Shown one piece after another: positions 16,101-25,649 of a stretch of 41,784 bases of DNA. The notes beneath the pieces are model-generated. The model did not search any database, was not told where the DNA came from, and was given only the letters and a program-made list of their open reading frames with translations. Origin of the DNA: Holophagales bacterium (lineage in GTDB: Bacteria; Acidobacteriota; Thermoanaerobaculia; UBA5066); NCBI GenBank assembly GCA_016714815.1, contig JADKBZ010000011.1, positions 177,501 to 219,284 of the forward strand. Direction: 5' to 3'. The first letter of the stretch is position 1. Every line of letters begins with the position of its first letter. The position numbers and the translations under genes are program-made.

Positions 16101-18565
16101 TGGCACCGCCGACGGCGGCGGAACAGTGGAAGCTCTTCCCGCCCGGCATCTCCGACGACCTCTGGAACCTGAATCTGACGACTCCGTGCGTCGGCAAGCG
16201 CCCACGAGACGTCGGGATCAACCCGAGGACCTGGGTCATCGGCTTCGGCTCGGAGGTCGGGAAGTGCGAGCTGAACTACACGGCCTACAAGGGGCGCACG
16301 GACGCGAACTCGCCCAACAAGGGGGCGGGCTTCGACCTCGACAACGACCCGCGCCTCCGCCGCTGCACGAATTGGAGCCCCTCCGAGACCGATCCGAATC
16401 GGGTCTGCACCGCGTATGTGGACGCCCTCTACGACGACAGCTTGGACTACGCCTTCTTCGCCGACAACAGCGACAACCTCGTCACCGCGTTCGCGGAGAT
16501 CACGGCCGCGGCCGCGACCGGCGACTACGCGACCGGCGCCCCCGTGACCGGACCGATCACCGCGGGGGCCACGACCACCGACAATTTCGTCATTCTCTCC
16601 TCCACGCAGTATCCGAACTGGGAGGGGCACCTCTACAAATTCGACGCCTCCAAGATCAGGGCGGACGGTGGGCGTGACCCCGGCTATCGCGTCTGGGACG
16701 CCGCCGCACTTCTCCGCAGCCGCGACTCCTCTACCCGTCACATCTATTCCTGGAACCCGTCGTCGAAGGCCCTCGTGGAGGTCAACGCGAGCTCCCTGGG
16801 GACGCTCCAGGCGATCGAGCCGACGCTCACGGACAAGGTGATCGACTTCATTCGAGGCAACGACGGAGACGGTGCCCCGCGATCCATGCGGCTCGGGCCG
16901 CTCATCAACACCGTCCCCTCCATCGTCGCCGCGCCCGTCAAGTACGGGCAGGGCACCGTCGCCTTCAACCACACGGACTTCGAGGTGGCGTACGCTAACC
17001 GCAGGTCGCTGATTTGGATCGGGGCGAACGACGGGATGCTCCACGCGTTCGATTTCGATACCGGCGATGAGATCGTGGCGCTGATGCCTCCTCAGCTCCT
17101 CGCCCAGCAGGCGACTCTCTACCAGAACTTCCTGGATGCGAAGAAGACCGGGACCGGTCAGCCCGTCGCTTTCGAGAACATCTACGGCGTCGCCGGCTCT
17201 CTCCGGTTCTCCGACGTTTACTTCCCGGACGACCCCGCGGTCGTGGCGGGGGACCCGAATGGCCGCTGGCGCACGCTCGGGTTGATGACCCTCGCCGACG
17301 GTGGCGATCTCGTCGCCGCGATCGACATCACGCATCCCTACTCCACCGACCCGAACTACGGCAACTTCCCCCCGCGTGCCGGCGATCTTCCGAACGCCCC
17401 GGTTCAGGTCATCTGGCAGAAGACGGGGACGGACCTCCCCGGGCTGGGGGCGACCTGGAGCCTTCCCGCCCTCGGACCCCGCGCCACCGACAAATGGTCC
17501 ATCAATTTCGGGGCGGGCTACGATCCGACCAGCGTCTACGACGCCCAGAAGGCGCCGCAGGTCTTCCAGCTCAACCCCGTCGACGGCAGCCAGATCGGAA
17601 CCGCCGCGTCGGCCACCCTCGACGTGGATGCGACGTACCCACCGTGGGTCGGGAGCCAGGCGTTCGCGGACGGTGTCCGCTTCCAGCACCTCGCGTCCGC
17701 GTTCGCCTCGGACAACATCGTGACCCGAGGTCTCCAGGCCGATCTGAACGGCCGCATCTGGTTCCTGGACCCGAACGACATTTCGTCGACGGGAGCCAAC
17801 AAGCCCATGATCGGCATCGACGCCTCCGCCGTCGCCAAGCAGTCCCAGCCTCTCTACTACCCGCCGGCGGCGGGCGGCGCAGGCATTCCGGCGACCGCAG
17901 GCTGCAACCTCTACTCGTTCGGGTCGGGGACCTTCTACGAGGAGAGCGAGCGGGTGAACGGGCCGAACACGGGGGCGGGAGGAACGACGGGCTTCGTCCC
18001 GAGCCTCTATTTCGCGGCCAACGACAAGGCCAGGTACGACGTGGCGATCGATCCCGACAAGATCCTCAAAGTCGAGATCAAGACGATCAATCGTCCGGAG
18101 AGGTGCCCTGCCGGCTCGACGACGTGCACGCCGTCGACGGACGTGACCGACTTCGGCGCGACGCTCTCGCGGTTCTCCCAGATGACGGGGGCGCCTCTTC
18201 TCCTCATCGATCCGAAGGGGCTGCAGCCGAACGTCGGAATATTCGTCATCTACGACCCGACCGTCGGATGCTACGGCGCCTCGTACGCGGTGACGGTCAA
18301 ATGGAAGCCGAACGGCTGTGATGCGCCTCTGACCGTCGCCTCCGGCACGACCCTGGCAAACGGGGCCTCGGGGGGCGTGGTCGTGGAGGCGAAGTTCGCA
18401 GGCGAGGGAGCTGCCAGCGGCCTCACGGCGGTCGGAGACCTCGTATTCACCGGGATCGCGGGCCTGGGCGGCGCGGGACAGGCAGACCTTTACGGAATCA
18501 CCGAGCCGTCGGCCTTCGGCCTGGGCCAGAGGTTCCGGCCGATCTGGTGGAAGGAGCTCAAGTAG
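13118..18565 (+). CDS. pilY1: PilY1-like pilus tip adhesin with split vWA, PA14 domain and Thr-Pro linker
   Basis: This 1815-residue secreted protein starts at ATG 13118 after AGGAGG (5-nt spacing), with a hydrophobic signal segment at about 11-29. A von Willebrand A domain begins with the MIDAS motif D53-R-S-G-S57. It resumes only at about 690-1000 with WGLIAYSD, the MIDAS threonine in GGGTPTRSAL (about 928) and VTDGQSN (about 965). Between the halves lie a PA14 domain (about 160-340; FRTDDGARVWLNG, IEYYQNGGG) and a roughly 280-residue Thr-Pro-rich tract (about 348-631). The C-terminus (about 1250-1815) is the PilY1 beta-propeller, with LGPLINTVPSIVAAP, WIGANDGMLHAFD and GLMTLADGGDLVAAIDITHP. 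PilY1 caps the pilus, promotes its extension and mediates adhesion and surface sensing. PA14 domains often bind carbohydrate. Confidence 0.93.
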   Translation: MITWKWYHRLATAVQVPLLVVGGPLTAATTEKYDPIRQIAVQAVPANLMLALDRSGSMAQDRYGNGFVRYPGDDGRWFTDDDIFGSFGDNLDIRKVDPAANPGDFYHGVPYGSPMIDAFEVPPLKNPSDGEGFAFAGAVVPKKIPGENSTGKLRWKAAEPMECEIGSGLYAYYFGNGSDDESYWKIPGTNANPTTLPIAPIAQRLDPTVNRQPWLAADLPAGVGNLNGSNQPEHFSVRWQGWFVPPETGNYQLKFRTDDGARVWLNGTLLFDGWTDQAPMDYETVDGIELVRCNRYRIEIEYYQNGGGAVSVLSWKRPPPINPADPVPDWEVISSAYLVPDVAIIPLATATPTATATPTVTPTRTPTTTPTTTPTTTPSPTRTPTRTPTVTPTVTPTTTPTVTPTATITPTRTPSQTPTVTPTITPTATITSTPTRTPTRTMTPTRTRTPTRTMTPTRTRTPTITPTPTRTPTRTITPTPTVTRTPSPTRTRTMTPTITPTRTRTMTPTITPTRTRTMTPTITPTPTITRTPTITPTPTITRTPTATRTPTRTPTITSTPTITPTRTPTRTPTITPTATATRTPTRTPTITPTITPTVTPTATPTKTPTPTKTPTATPTPSPTRVPTASTELRPPFGQKEDPVRWASLDLTKPDAGRALPRLPHIAMFPPPASAPPCPAVTPAPPAAVTPVATVTPVPPPTVFAPDEDVRYGSKWRYVLKFDLPSRIATMKNALGDEVRIIPSFAPPAMRVDGQGVVQGDRAALGFLGPWASTDTIVKLRSIKDTNKWREAPPYSTGPYLVEEINPDCTPGVGIVAGCTTWSFELEYPAGWPQDMKDPGAPLDAYDRTTGKPKIGTWKEEDPARIIWKSRNQINWGLIAYSDAAADTCSNYDGTDSNLLVTAINPMGTDVSDILNAMRLSRDGGIKVGGGTPTRSALEKAEQQLIDTFSSDPLYLCLRAYGVILVTDGQSNKCNKGTKLNEAWGAPGNESCPPPLAPPTAAEQWKLFPPGISDDLWNLNLTTPCVGKRPRDVGINPRTWVIGFGSEVGKCELNYTAYKGRTDANSPNKGAGFDLDNDPRLRRCTNWSPSETDPNRVCTAYVDALYDDSLDYAFFADNSDNLVTAFAEITAAAATGDYATGAPVTGPITAGATTTDNFVILSSTQYPNWEGHLYKFDASKIRADGGRDPGYRVWDAAALLRSRDSSTRHIYSWNPSSKALVEVNASSLGTLQAIEPTLTDKVIDFIRGNDGDGAPRSMRLGPLINTVPSIVAAPVKYGQGTVAFNHTDFEVAYANRRSLIWIGANDGMLHAFDFDTGDEIVALMPPQLLAQQATLYQNFLDAKKTGTGQPVAFENIYGVAGSLRFSDVYFPDDPAVVAGDPNGRWRTLGLMTLADGGDLVAAIDITHPYSTDPNYGNFPPRAGDLPNAPVQVIWQKTGTDLPGLGATWSLPALGPRATDKWSINFGAGYDPTSVYDAQKAPQVFQLNPVDGSQIGTAASATLDVDATYPPWVGSQAFADGVRFQHLASAFASDNIVTRGLQADLNGRIWFLDPNDISSTGANKPMIGIDASAVAKQSQPLYYPPAAGGAGIPATAGCNLYSFGSGTFYEESERVNGPNTGAGGTTGFVPSLYFAANDKARYDVAIDPDKILKVEIKTINRPERCPAGSTTCTPSTDVTDFGATLSRFSQMTGAPLLLIDPKGLQPNVGIFVIYDPTVGCYGASYAVTVKWKPNGCDAPLTVASGTTLANGASGGVVVEAKFAGEGAASGLTAVGDLVFTGIAGLGGAGQADLYGITEPSAFGLGQRFRPIWWKELK
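14155..15005 (+). repeat. degenerate trinucleotide/hexanucleotide repeat encoding a Thr-Pro tract
   Basis: About 850 bp are built from imperfect ACG-CCG units (with ACGGTC, ACGATC and GCGGAC variants), giving TPT, TPTRTPT and TITPT units in the pilY1 frame. All six frames stay almost free of stops here because the units lack T-rich triplets, so several long apparent frames in both directions are artefacts. The encoded tract is probably an extended, stiff, possibly O-glycosylated linker. Such arrays change length easily by slippage. Confidence 0.9.
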
Positions 18566-18664
18566 CTCCCGGCAGTCTCTCGCAATAGATGGAACCGGGG
18601 AGGGTCGGAGCCCAATACGACCCTCCCCTCCTCCCTCGAGTCCGGCAAAGGCCGGCCCATGACG

Positions 18665-18695
18665 AAGCTCCCCCGGGATCCTCCCGGGGGAGCTT
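18665..18695. terminator. bidirectional hairpin between convergent genes
   Basis: A perfect 14-bp stem (18665-18678 with 18682-18695) closes a 3-nt loop (TCC). It lies between the stop of pilY1 and the stop of the minus-strand glycosyltransferase. There is no T tract on either side, so termination may depend on stem strength alone. The symmetry suits service to both convergent transcripts. Confidence 0.75.
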
Positions 18696-18716
18696 GCCGT
18701 CAGGGAGGGGCGCGGG

Positions 18717-21700
18717 CTAGCGGCTGCCGCGGGGCCGGAGCTTCAGCCAGTGGAGGCGGCCGTCGAGAGCCGCCGCGAGGATCCTCCGGCTCTGTGGCTC
18801 CAGCGCCAGGCCGGTGACCTTCGCCGGTTCTCCGGAGTCCCCGGAGACGCGGACCTGAAGGCCCCTCTGCCCCAGGCGGTTCACCATCCAGACCTCGCCC
18901 TCGAGCGGGACCGAGATCCAGACGTTTCCGCTTCCGTCGTCGACGATCTGGGGCTCGGAGCAGGCTTCCAGCCTCCAACCCGGGACCGGGAGGGCCGACA
19001 CGAAGCGTCCGTCGGGGTCGAAACGGCAGAGCCGGCTGTTCCCGTTGTCGGCGACCCAGACCATTCCGCCGGACTCGACGGCGATCCCCATCGGATTGTT
19101 GAGGCGGCCCTTGTCCGGCCCGGACCGGCCCCACTCCGTCTCCACCTTCCCGTCCGGCGAGAACCTCACGACTCTCCCGTTGCCCGTGTCGGAGACGTAG
19201 ACGCGACCCCTGGCGTCGACGGCGACGCCGCGGGGGGCCGAAGAGCCCCCCGGCCATCTCCGCGAGCCAGTCGCCCTCGGGAGAGAGGACCTGGATCCTC
19301 GAGTTCCACGTGTCCGCCACGAAGACGCGCCCCCGGGCGTCGATCGCGATCGCGCTCGGCTGCTTGAACTCGAGCTTCCCGGATCCCTTCCCGCCGAAGG
19401 CGACCGGGGACCGCAGCCCCGCCTCGAATCGGACGATCCGGTCGTGGCCGAAGTCCGCCACCCAGATTCGGCCGTCGGGGCCACAGGCCAGACCGCGGGG
19501 TTCCGCGAGGTTCCCGGCCCCGGGTCCCGGCGTCGGCTCGTACTGGGCCGCCGACGCGAGGCCCGATCTCTCGATCCCCGGTTTCCCGAGCCGGGGGCCG
19601 ATCCGGACCCGGTAAAGCGTGACGTCCGGGCGGGAGAAGGCGGGCTCCAGGAGGTCCGGAAGACGCCGGAGGCCGGCTCCGCTGCTCGGCCCGTCCCGCT
19701 CTTCCTTCCCGGAGACGACGAAGCGGGTGCCGTAGGTCGAGAGGACCCGGCCGGCGGCGCTTTCGGTCGAGGAGAAGAGCGAGGAGGTGTCGGAGATTCT
19801 CTTGTCGAGGGCCGGCCGCGGCTTCCCCCGCTGGAAGACGTGGTAGTCCCAGCCGACGATCGTCGGAAGCCCCGTGTTCGCCGAGAAGCGCCCGTACTCC
19901 TGGTAGGCGGGGCCGTACGCCTCGGCGATTCCAGGAAGGCCGACGACGTTCTTCTCGACCCACTCCACGGCGGCGGCTTCGTCCGGGCGGTGGAACTTCA
20001 GGTAGGCCAGCCCGTCGAGCGTTCCGCGGGGCGTCTCGACGCGGCGCGTCTTCACGTTGCCCCAGACCGCCAGGACCGAGGTCGACAGGGCGGCGAGGCC
20101 CGCGAGGCTGGCGGCCGTGCGCCACGCGACGCGCGCCAGGCCCGGCCGCCGCGCGAGGAGCCTCTCGAGGGCCGCCGCCCCGGCGACGGCGAGGAGGAGC
20201 GTGACGTCGAGCCCGAACTTGAAGACCGTGTTCATCCGGTCCCACACGAAGATGAATTCCGATCCGCCGAGGATCAGGAAGGCGAACGCCGCGATCGCCG
20301 GAGCCGCGCGGTCCACCGGGGCGACGCGGCCGCCGAAGGCGAGCGCGAGGCTGATGGCGGCCAGGCCGAGGACGAAGACGCGGATCGAGTGGGCGGGGAC
20401 GAGGTGCCCGCCGAGGAGGCTCGGGAAGTGCACGAGAGAGAGCGCCAGGAGGAGCGCGAGGCCTGCCGTGTAGAAGGACCGCCAGCGACGGGTCTCTTCC
20501 GGCTCCTCGCCGTGGCCCGAGAGGAGGGAGAGAAGAAACGGGACGATGAGCGCGAGCGCCAGGCCGTGGACGAGGCCGAACGGAGCCGGGTCGAAGAACG
20601 GTCCCGCTTCCCATCCGACGTTGCGGGGCGGGGGAGAGAAGCTCCTCCAGAAGGGAATGGTGAAGAGGAGAGCCGGAAGGACGATGGCCGCGCCCGGGAC
20701 GGCGACCCCCGCGAGAAACCGCCCGAGCCGCCGCGCCGGGAGCGGGGGCGCGGGTCTCGGAGTGGCGGCGAAGGCGGATACGGTGAGAAGCAGGACGAGG
20801 AGCCCTCCGGCCGTCGGCGCGCTCCACCCGTTCGTGATCAGGAGCGTGCCGAGGAAGAGGGCTGCGAGGCCGAGGAGGATCGAGCGGCCGAAGGGCGGCA
20901 CGTAGAGGTCGGGGCTCGTCCGCTGGCGGGAGATGAGGAGGAGGACGGCGAGGAAGCCGAGGAGGAGCGGGTAGGCGAGGACGTGGGCGTGCAGGTCCGC
21001 GAAGAGGAAGCTCCAGAGAGGGAATTCGTTGATCTCGCTCTGGTTCCGAAGGACGCGCGAAAGGGCCCAGAAGGAGTCGAAGTCGACGGCCCGCCTCTTC
21101 CAGAGCTCGACGAGGCCGGAGAGATTCCCCGCGAAGAGGCCGAGCAGGACGGCCCACGCGCCCGTCCGGAGCCGGCCCCCGAGAAAAGCCCCGGCCGCGA
21201 AGAGGCCGGCGGCGGTGAGGGCGGCCGTCGAGGCGACGCCGAGGTTGAACGCGAGGGCGGGGTGGACGGCGAGCGCCTTGGCGAAGGCCGCGACGACGAA
21301 GTGCCCGAAGTAGGTGTAGGAGAGCGGCGTCCCCGAGAACCAGATCTCCGGCGGAGGGAGGAGCTCGGACCGCAGCAGCGCGTTCAGGATGCCGAAGTCC
21401 ATCGGTTTCTCGCCCCAGAAGATCTCGGGCGACCAGGCGCGGAGGGCCCCGAAGAAGAGGAACGCGCCCCAGAAGACGACCTCGGTCGTCAGGAGCTCGC
21501 GCCTCGGCACCTCGCGGGGCGTCCTCCCCGGGAAGAGCCCGAGGACGATCACCGCCAGGGCGACGGTGAAAACGAAGGAGGGGACGAAGGTGAACGGCCC
21601 CCACGAGACGAGGCCCCAGGCCGCCGCGCCGAAGAGGGCGACGCCGGCGATCTTCGAGAGGGCGTAGACGCCGGGCGTCGCGGGAAGGCGCGAGCCGAGC

Positions 21701-23499
21701 AGGCGCCAGGCCGCCAGGCCGAACGCCTGGAGGAGCGCCGCCCAGAGGAGGAGCGCGAGAGGCGTCGACCGGGTGCCGCCGATCCTCTCTCCGGAATCGG
21801 CGTGCGGATCGTCGGGGCGGGCGAGGAGGAGGTCGGAGCGGGAGAGCGCCTTCGACGGTGTCCCGGCCTTCAGGATGCGCGAGAGCTTCTCGGCCGGAAA
21901 CCTCTGGGCGTTGCGGAAGACGACCGCCTTCGGGTGGTCGTAGACCGAGAACGACTCGTCGGCCAGTTCGCTCGGAAGGCGCACGCCGAGAAGCCTCGGG
22001 GGAGAGGAGAACGTGCGGACCATCGAGTAGCCGAGGTCGCCGGAGAAGAGGAGCCGGAAGAGGCGGTCCGTGTCGGGGAAGCGGGTCTTCGCCTGGGTGA
22101 TGGCGCCGTAGAGCCTCTTGGTCTGGAGGACGAGGACGTCGCCGGAGGCGAGTCGCTCCGCGAGCAGGCGGGTCTTCTCCGGGCCGTCCGGCTCGTAGAA
22201 GGGGAGCTCGACCGCCTTGTAGCGTTCGGCCAGGAGGCCGGGAAAGGAGAAGGGGAAACCCTCGTCCCAGTGCTGGCTGAGAACCGTCGCGCCCGGGGCC
22301 ACGTTCTCGTGGAACCACTTCGACGCGGTGACGATGGTGTGGGGGCGCGTGTAGATCGACAGGAAGGCGAGAAGGTAGGTCCCCGAGAGAGCGAGGACGG
22401 TCCGTCGCGCGAAGCGGCGGCCGCCCCCTTCCCCTTCCCTGCGGGCGAGGAGGGCCCCGGCGGAGAGCAGCAGGATGGGGTAGAGCGGGAGGAGGTAGCG
22501 CGGGAACTTGACGTCGAACGAGGCCGTGACGGCGAAGAAGGGGACGGCCCAGGCCCAGAGGAGGAGCTCCCGGGGATCCCTCTTTCTCCAGAGCGGACGG
22601 ATGCGTGCGGCCACGCCGGCCAGCGCCGCGAGGCCGAGGGCCGGGCCGAGGCCCCAGAGGACGATCTCTTTCAGCTCGTAGAGGACTTTCGGGGTGCCGA
22701 CGTACTGGTTCGTGTAGGGGACCGAGCCGGCGTTCCTCACCATCTGCCCCTGCTCGGCGACGCCGGCGAGAAGCTCGCGGAAGGCGAAGACGACGGTGGG
22801 CTGGCCGGCCAGGAACGCGGCGGCGAAGCCGAGGCCGGTCGCGACGGCGGCGGCGATCGCCCGGGAGTGGCGGCGGGTCTTGAAGAAGAGGAAAAGCGGC
22901 GCCAGTGCCAGCGGGAGGAGGAGCGTCATCGCGCTCGCCTTCGTCGCGAGGGCCAGTCCGGCCGCGACGCCCGCAACGCCGAAGGAGGCGGGGGCCTCCT
23001 CGTCGAGAGCGCGCGCCAGGAGGAGGAAGGTCGCCGTGACGAGGGTCGCGAGAGGGATGTCGTTCGTGCCGAAGTGCGAGTTCTGCACGGGGAGGACGGC
23101 GATCGCCAGGAAGGTCCCGGAGAGGAGGCCGGCCCGCTCGCCGAAGAGCCTCCGTCCGAGGAGCGCGAGGAGGACGCAGGCCGCGGCCCCCCAGATCGCG
23201 GAGACGGCCCGGCTGACCTGGAGGATCCCGTCCCAGGAGAGGAGCCCCGGCCAGACGTTGCCCAGAAGCGAGGCCGCCGCGCGGGTCACGTAGAAGGGGA
23301 GCGACCCGTAGGCGTAGAACTTCGGGTCGAGCTGCGGAGGCGAGAAGGAGAGCTGGTAGACGGCCTCCACGATCCGCCTCTCGTCCGGGTGGTAGTTGTG
23401 CCCCTGGTCCCAGGTGAGGCCGAAGATCCGGACGGCGACCGCGCCGGCGAAGAGGAGGACCAGAAGGAAGCCGAAGCGTCGGGACCGTTCCTCAGGCAT
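18717..23499 (-). pseudogene. GT39-DUF2298-NHL multidomain membrane protein, interrupted by a frameshift
   Basis: With one frameshift corrected this would be about 1593 residues. Residues 1 to about 560 form a GT39/PMT-type glycosyltransferase with the catalytic HPDE in the first loop (D39, E40) and many membrane helices. Residues about 600-1250 form a second polytopic domain of the DUF2298 (YYY) type, marked by FWGEKPMDFGILNAL and SYTYFGHF. From about 1326, NHL repeats follow (PRGLACGPDGRIWVADFG, IAIDARGRVFVADTWNSRIQVL). After GGLFGPP the reading frame breaks at a G6 run (19232-19237); removing one base restores PRGVAVDARGRVYVSDTGNGRVV and four further blades to the TAG at 18717. The break could be a sequencing error, phase variation or real decay, and everything upstream of it is intact. 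It probably transfers a polyprenyl-phosphate sugar outside the membrane. ATG 23499 overlaps the preceding stop by one base (TGATG). Confidence 0.85.
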
Positions 23500-25649
23500 C
23501 AGATCGGTAGCCTCCGGAAGAGGGTGGCCGGGAGCGCCCGGAGGACCGCCATGATCGGGCGCCAGAACCACGGGGTGTAGACGACGGAGCGTTTGCGGGA
23601 GAGAGCGCGGAGGACGTCCCGGGCGACCGTCTCCGGCCGGGCGAGAAGCGGCGACGAGGACGGGACGAGGCCCCACGTCATGGCGCTGTCGGACGGCCCG
23701 GGCTTGACGCAGAGGACCGTGACCCCTGCCGGCTCCAGTCGCGCCGACAGGCCCTCCATCGCGGTCGAGAGCGCCGCCTTCGTGGCGCCATAGGCGTAGT
23801 TCTTCCGGCGGCCGCGGTCTCCCGCAACCGACGAGAACGCGCAGAGGAAGGAGCCGGGTCGGGTCTTCAGAAGCGTTGCGGCGGCCTCGAGGAGGGCCAT
23901 CGTCGACCGGACGTTGACGTCGATCATCGCGAGGCCGGCGGCCCCGTCGCGCTCGACCTCTTCCTGGTCGGGCATCGCGGCGAAGGCGACGACGACTCCG
24001 GCGAGGCTTCCCGGGAGCGCCGATTCCGCCAGGGAGACGAGAGCCGCGGTCGCAGCGGCGTCCCGCGCGTCGAAGCCGAGCGCGGCGGCCTCGACGCCGA
24101 ACCGGAGCCTCAGGTCGGCCGCGATGCGTCCCGCCTCGGCGGCGTCGCGCGCGGCGAGGACGAGGCCGTGCCCGCGTTCGGCGAGCCCTTCGGCGAGGGC
24201 CCGGGCCAGCGTCGAGCCCGCGCCGGCGACGAGGACGTTGCCCTTCACCGTCCCTCCAGCAAGGCCGAGGCGGCGCGCCTGGCCCGAGGAGAACCGTCCG
24301 CGTGGGTCGAGCCGGCGCTGGGCCGCCCGGAACTCGCCGAGGCGCGGGTACATCGCCGCGAAGGTGGGAGCGTCGGTGAGGGAGTCCTTGGCGAGGTAGA
24401 GGCGCCCCCCGGCCTTCAGGACGATCTCGTCGAGGCGTCTCGCGAGGGGTCTGAGGTGCGCCCCGACGTTCGGGACGTCGAGCGCGAGCGTGACCCCCGG
24501 CCGCGGGAAGGAGAGGAGGCCGCGCCCCTCGGCGCCGGTCGTCTTCAGGACCGCGAGAAACGAAGCAGCCCGCTCGCGCGAGATCTCCTCGAGGATCCGG
24601 CGGCACCCCTCGGCGGCGGCTTCGCGCGGGAGGAGAGCCTGGTACTGGACGAAACCGCGCCGGCCGTAGAGCCGGTTCCAGGCGCCGACGGCGTCGAGCG
24701 GGAAGAAGAAGCTCGTCAGGCCGGAGAATCCGGTCCCGTCGCGCCCCGCGGCGTAGTAGAGGGCATTGAAGGCGGCGACGGAGAGCGGCCCGAGGAGGAA
24801 AGGGGGGGCGTCGAACGGCACGGAGGGTCCGATCGATTCACCCAGCGTGCCGCGGGCCGCCGCCCCAGGCGGGAGCTCGGAGAGGGGAGCGTGGTCGCCA
24901 CGGATCAGGACCCCGCGCCCGAGCGAGCGCCCCTGTGCGAGGCCGTCGACCCAGGCGACGGAGTAGCGGCTCAGATGCTCCTCCTCGTAGAGGAGAGAGA
25001 GGAGCCCGTCGAGGTCCTTCGCCCGGCGCTTCACGACGCGGACGAGGGGCGTCTCGATCGGGAGGATGCCGAGGCGCGCGGAGAGGATGAACCCGGTGAG
25101 CCCCATGCCGCCGATCGTCGCGTCGAAGGCCTCCGGGTTCTCGCCCGGGGAGCAGCGGAGCGTCTCGCCCGAGGAGGTCAGGAGCGTCAGCTCCTCGACG
25201 TGCCGGCCGATCGCCCCGTCGACGTGGTGGTTCTTTCCGTGGACGTCGGCGGCGAGGGCGCCGCCGACCGTGACGAAGCGAGTGCCGGGGACGACGGGGA
25301 GGAAGTACCCGCGCGGCACGAGGAACGAGAGGAGGCGGGCCAGCGAAGCCCCCCCTTCGCAGGTGACGGTCCGGCCGGCCTCGTCGAAATCGAGAATCCT
25401 TCCGAGCCGTTCGGTCAGGACGAGGGCTCCGCCGCCGTTCAGCGCAGAGTCGCCGTAGCTCCGGCCGAGCCCGCGCGGGAGGAGGGTCTTCTCCGGAGCG
25501 GACGCGACGACGGCCTCGAGGGTGTGCCACGACTCGGGGCGGTAGGCGGGACTCGTGACGGAACCGAACCGTCCCCAGCCCGACAAGGGCAGACTGGCGG
25601 GTCGGGGGAGGCGCGGATACGGAACGTGGGGTGGCTCGTCGCGGCTCAC
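23499..25649 (-). CDS. DprE1-DprE2 fusion: decaprenyl-phosphoryl-ribose 2'-epimerase (oxidase + reductase)
   Basis: Residues 1 to about 460 match DprE1, the FAD-dependent oxidase that turns polyprenyl-phosphoryl-ribose into the 2-keto form: PRGLGRSYGDSALNGGG, VPGTRFVTVGGALAADVHGKNHH, GGMGLTGFI, YGRRGFVQYQ, and AKDSLTDAPTFAAMYPRL near the end. Residues about 465-716 match DprE2, the SDR that reduces the ketone to arabinose: GNVLVAGAGSTLA for the cofactor, FSSVAG and Y-A-Y-G-A-T-K for catalysis, and the DprE2-type ending VVYTPWFWRPIM ... FRRLPI. Both parts have full family length (about 460 and 254 residues in Mycobacterium, where they are separate genes). The cysteine attacked by benzothiazinones (C387) is alanine 389 here. 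GTG 25649 is the likeliest start (GTGAGG just upstream), but it is not certain. The downstream glycosyltransferase gene overlaps by one base. Confidence 0.88.
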   Translation of the reverse strand: MSRDEPPHVPYPRLPRPASLPLSGWGRFGSVTSPAYRPESWHTLEAVVASAPEKTLLPRGLGRSYGDSALNGGGALVLTERLGRILDFDEAGRTVTCEGGASLARLLSFLVPRGYFLPVVPGTRFVTVGGALAADVHGKNHHVDGAIGRHVEELTLLTSSGETLRCSPGENPEAFDATIGGMGLTGFILSARLGILPIETPLVRVVKRRAKDLDGLLSLLYEEEHLSRYSVAWVDGLAQGRSLGRGVLIRGDHAPLSELPPGAAARGTLGESIGPSVPFDAPPFLLGPLSVAAFNALYYAAGRDGTGFSGLTSFFFPLDAVGAWNRLYGRRGFVQYQALLPREAAAEGCRRILEEISRERAASFLAVLKTTGAEGRGLLSFPRPGVTLALDVPNVGAHLRPLARRLDEIVLKAGGRLYLAKDSLTDAPTFAAMYPRLGEFRAAQRRLDPRGRFSSGQARRLGLAGGTVKGNVLVAGAGSTLARALAEGLAERGHGLVLAARDAAEAGRIAADLRLRFGVEAAALGFDARDAAATAALVSLAESALPGSLAGVVVAFAAMPDQEEVERDGAAGLAMIDVNVRSTMALLEAAATLLKTRPGSFLCAFSSVAGDRGRRKNYAYGATKAALSTAMEGLSARLEPAGVTVLCVKPGPSDSAMTWGLVPSSSPLLARPETVARDVLRALSRKRSVVYTPWFWRPIMAVLRALPATLFRRLPI

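Noticed and set aside
19444..23580. A 1378-codon plus-strand frame
   Set aside because: It lies opposite the GT39-DUF2298-NHL gene and has an extreme Glu/Arg/Gly composition, typical of the antisense of a high-GC membrane-protein gene.
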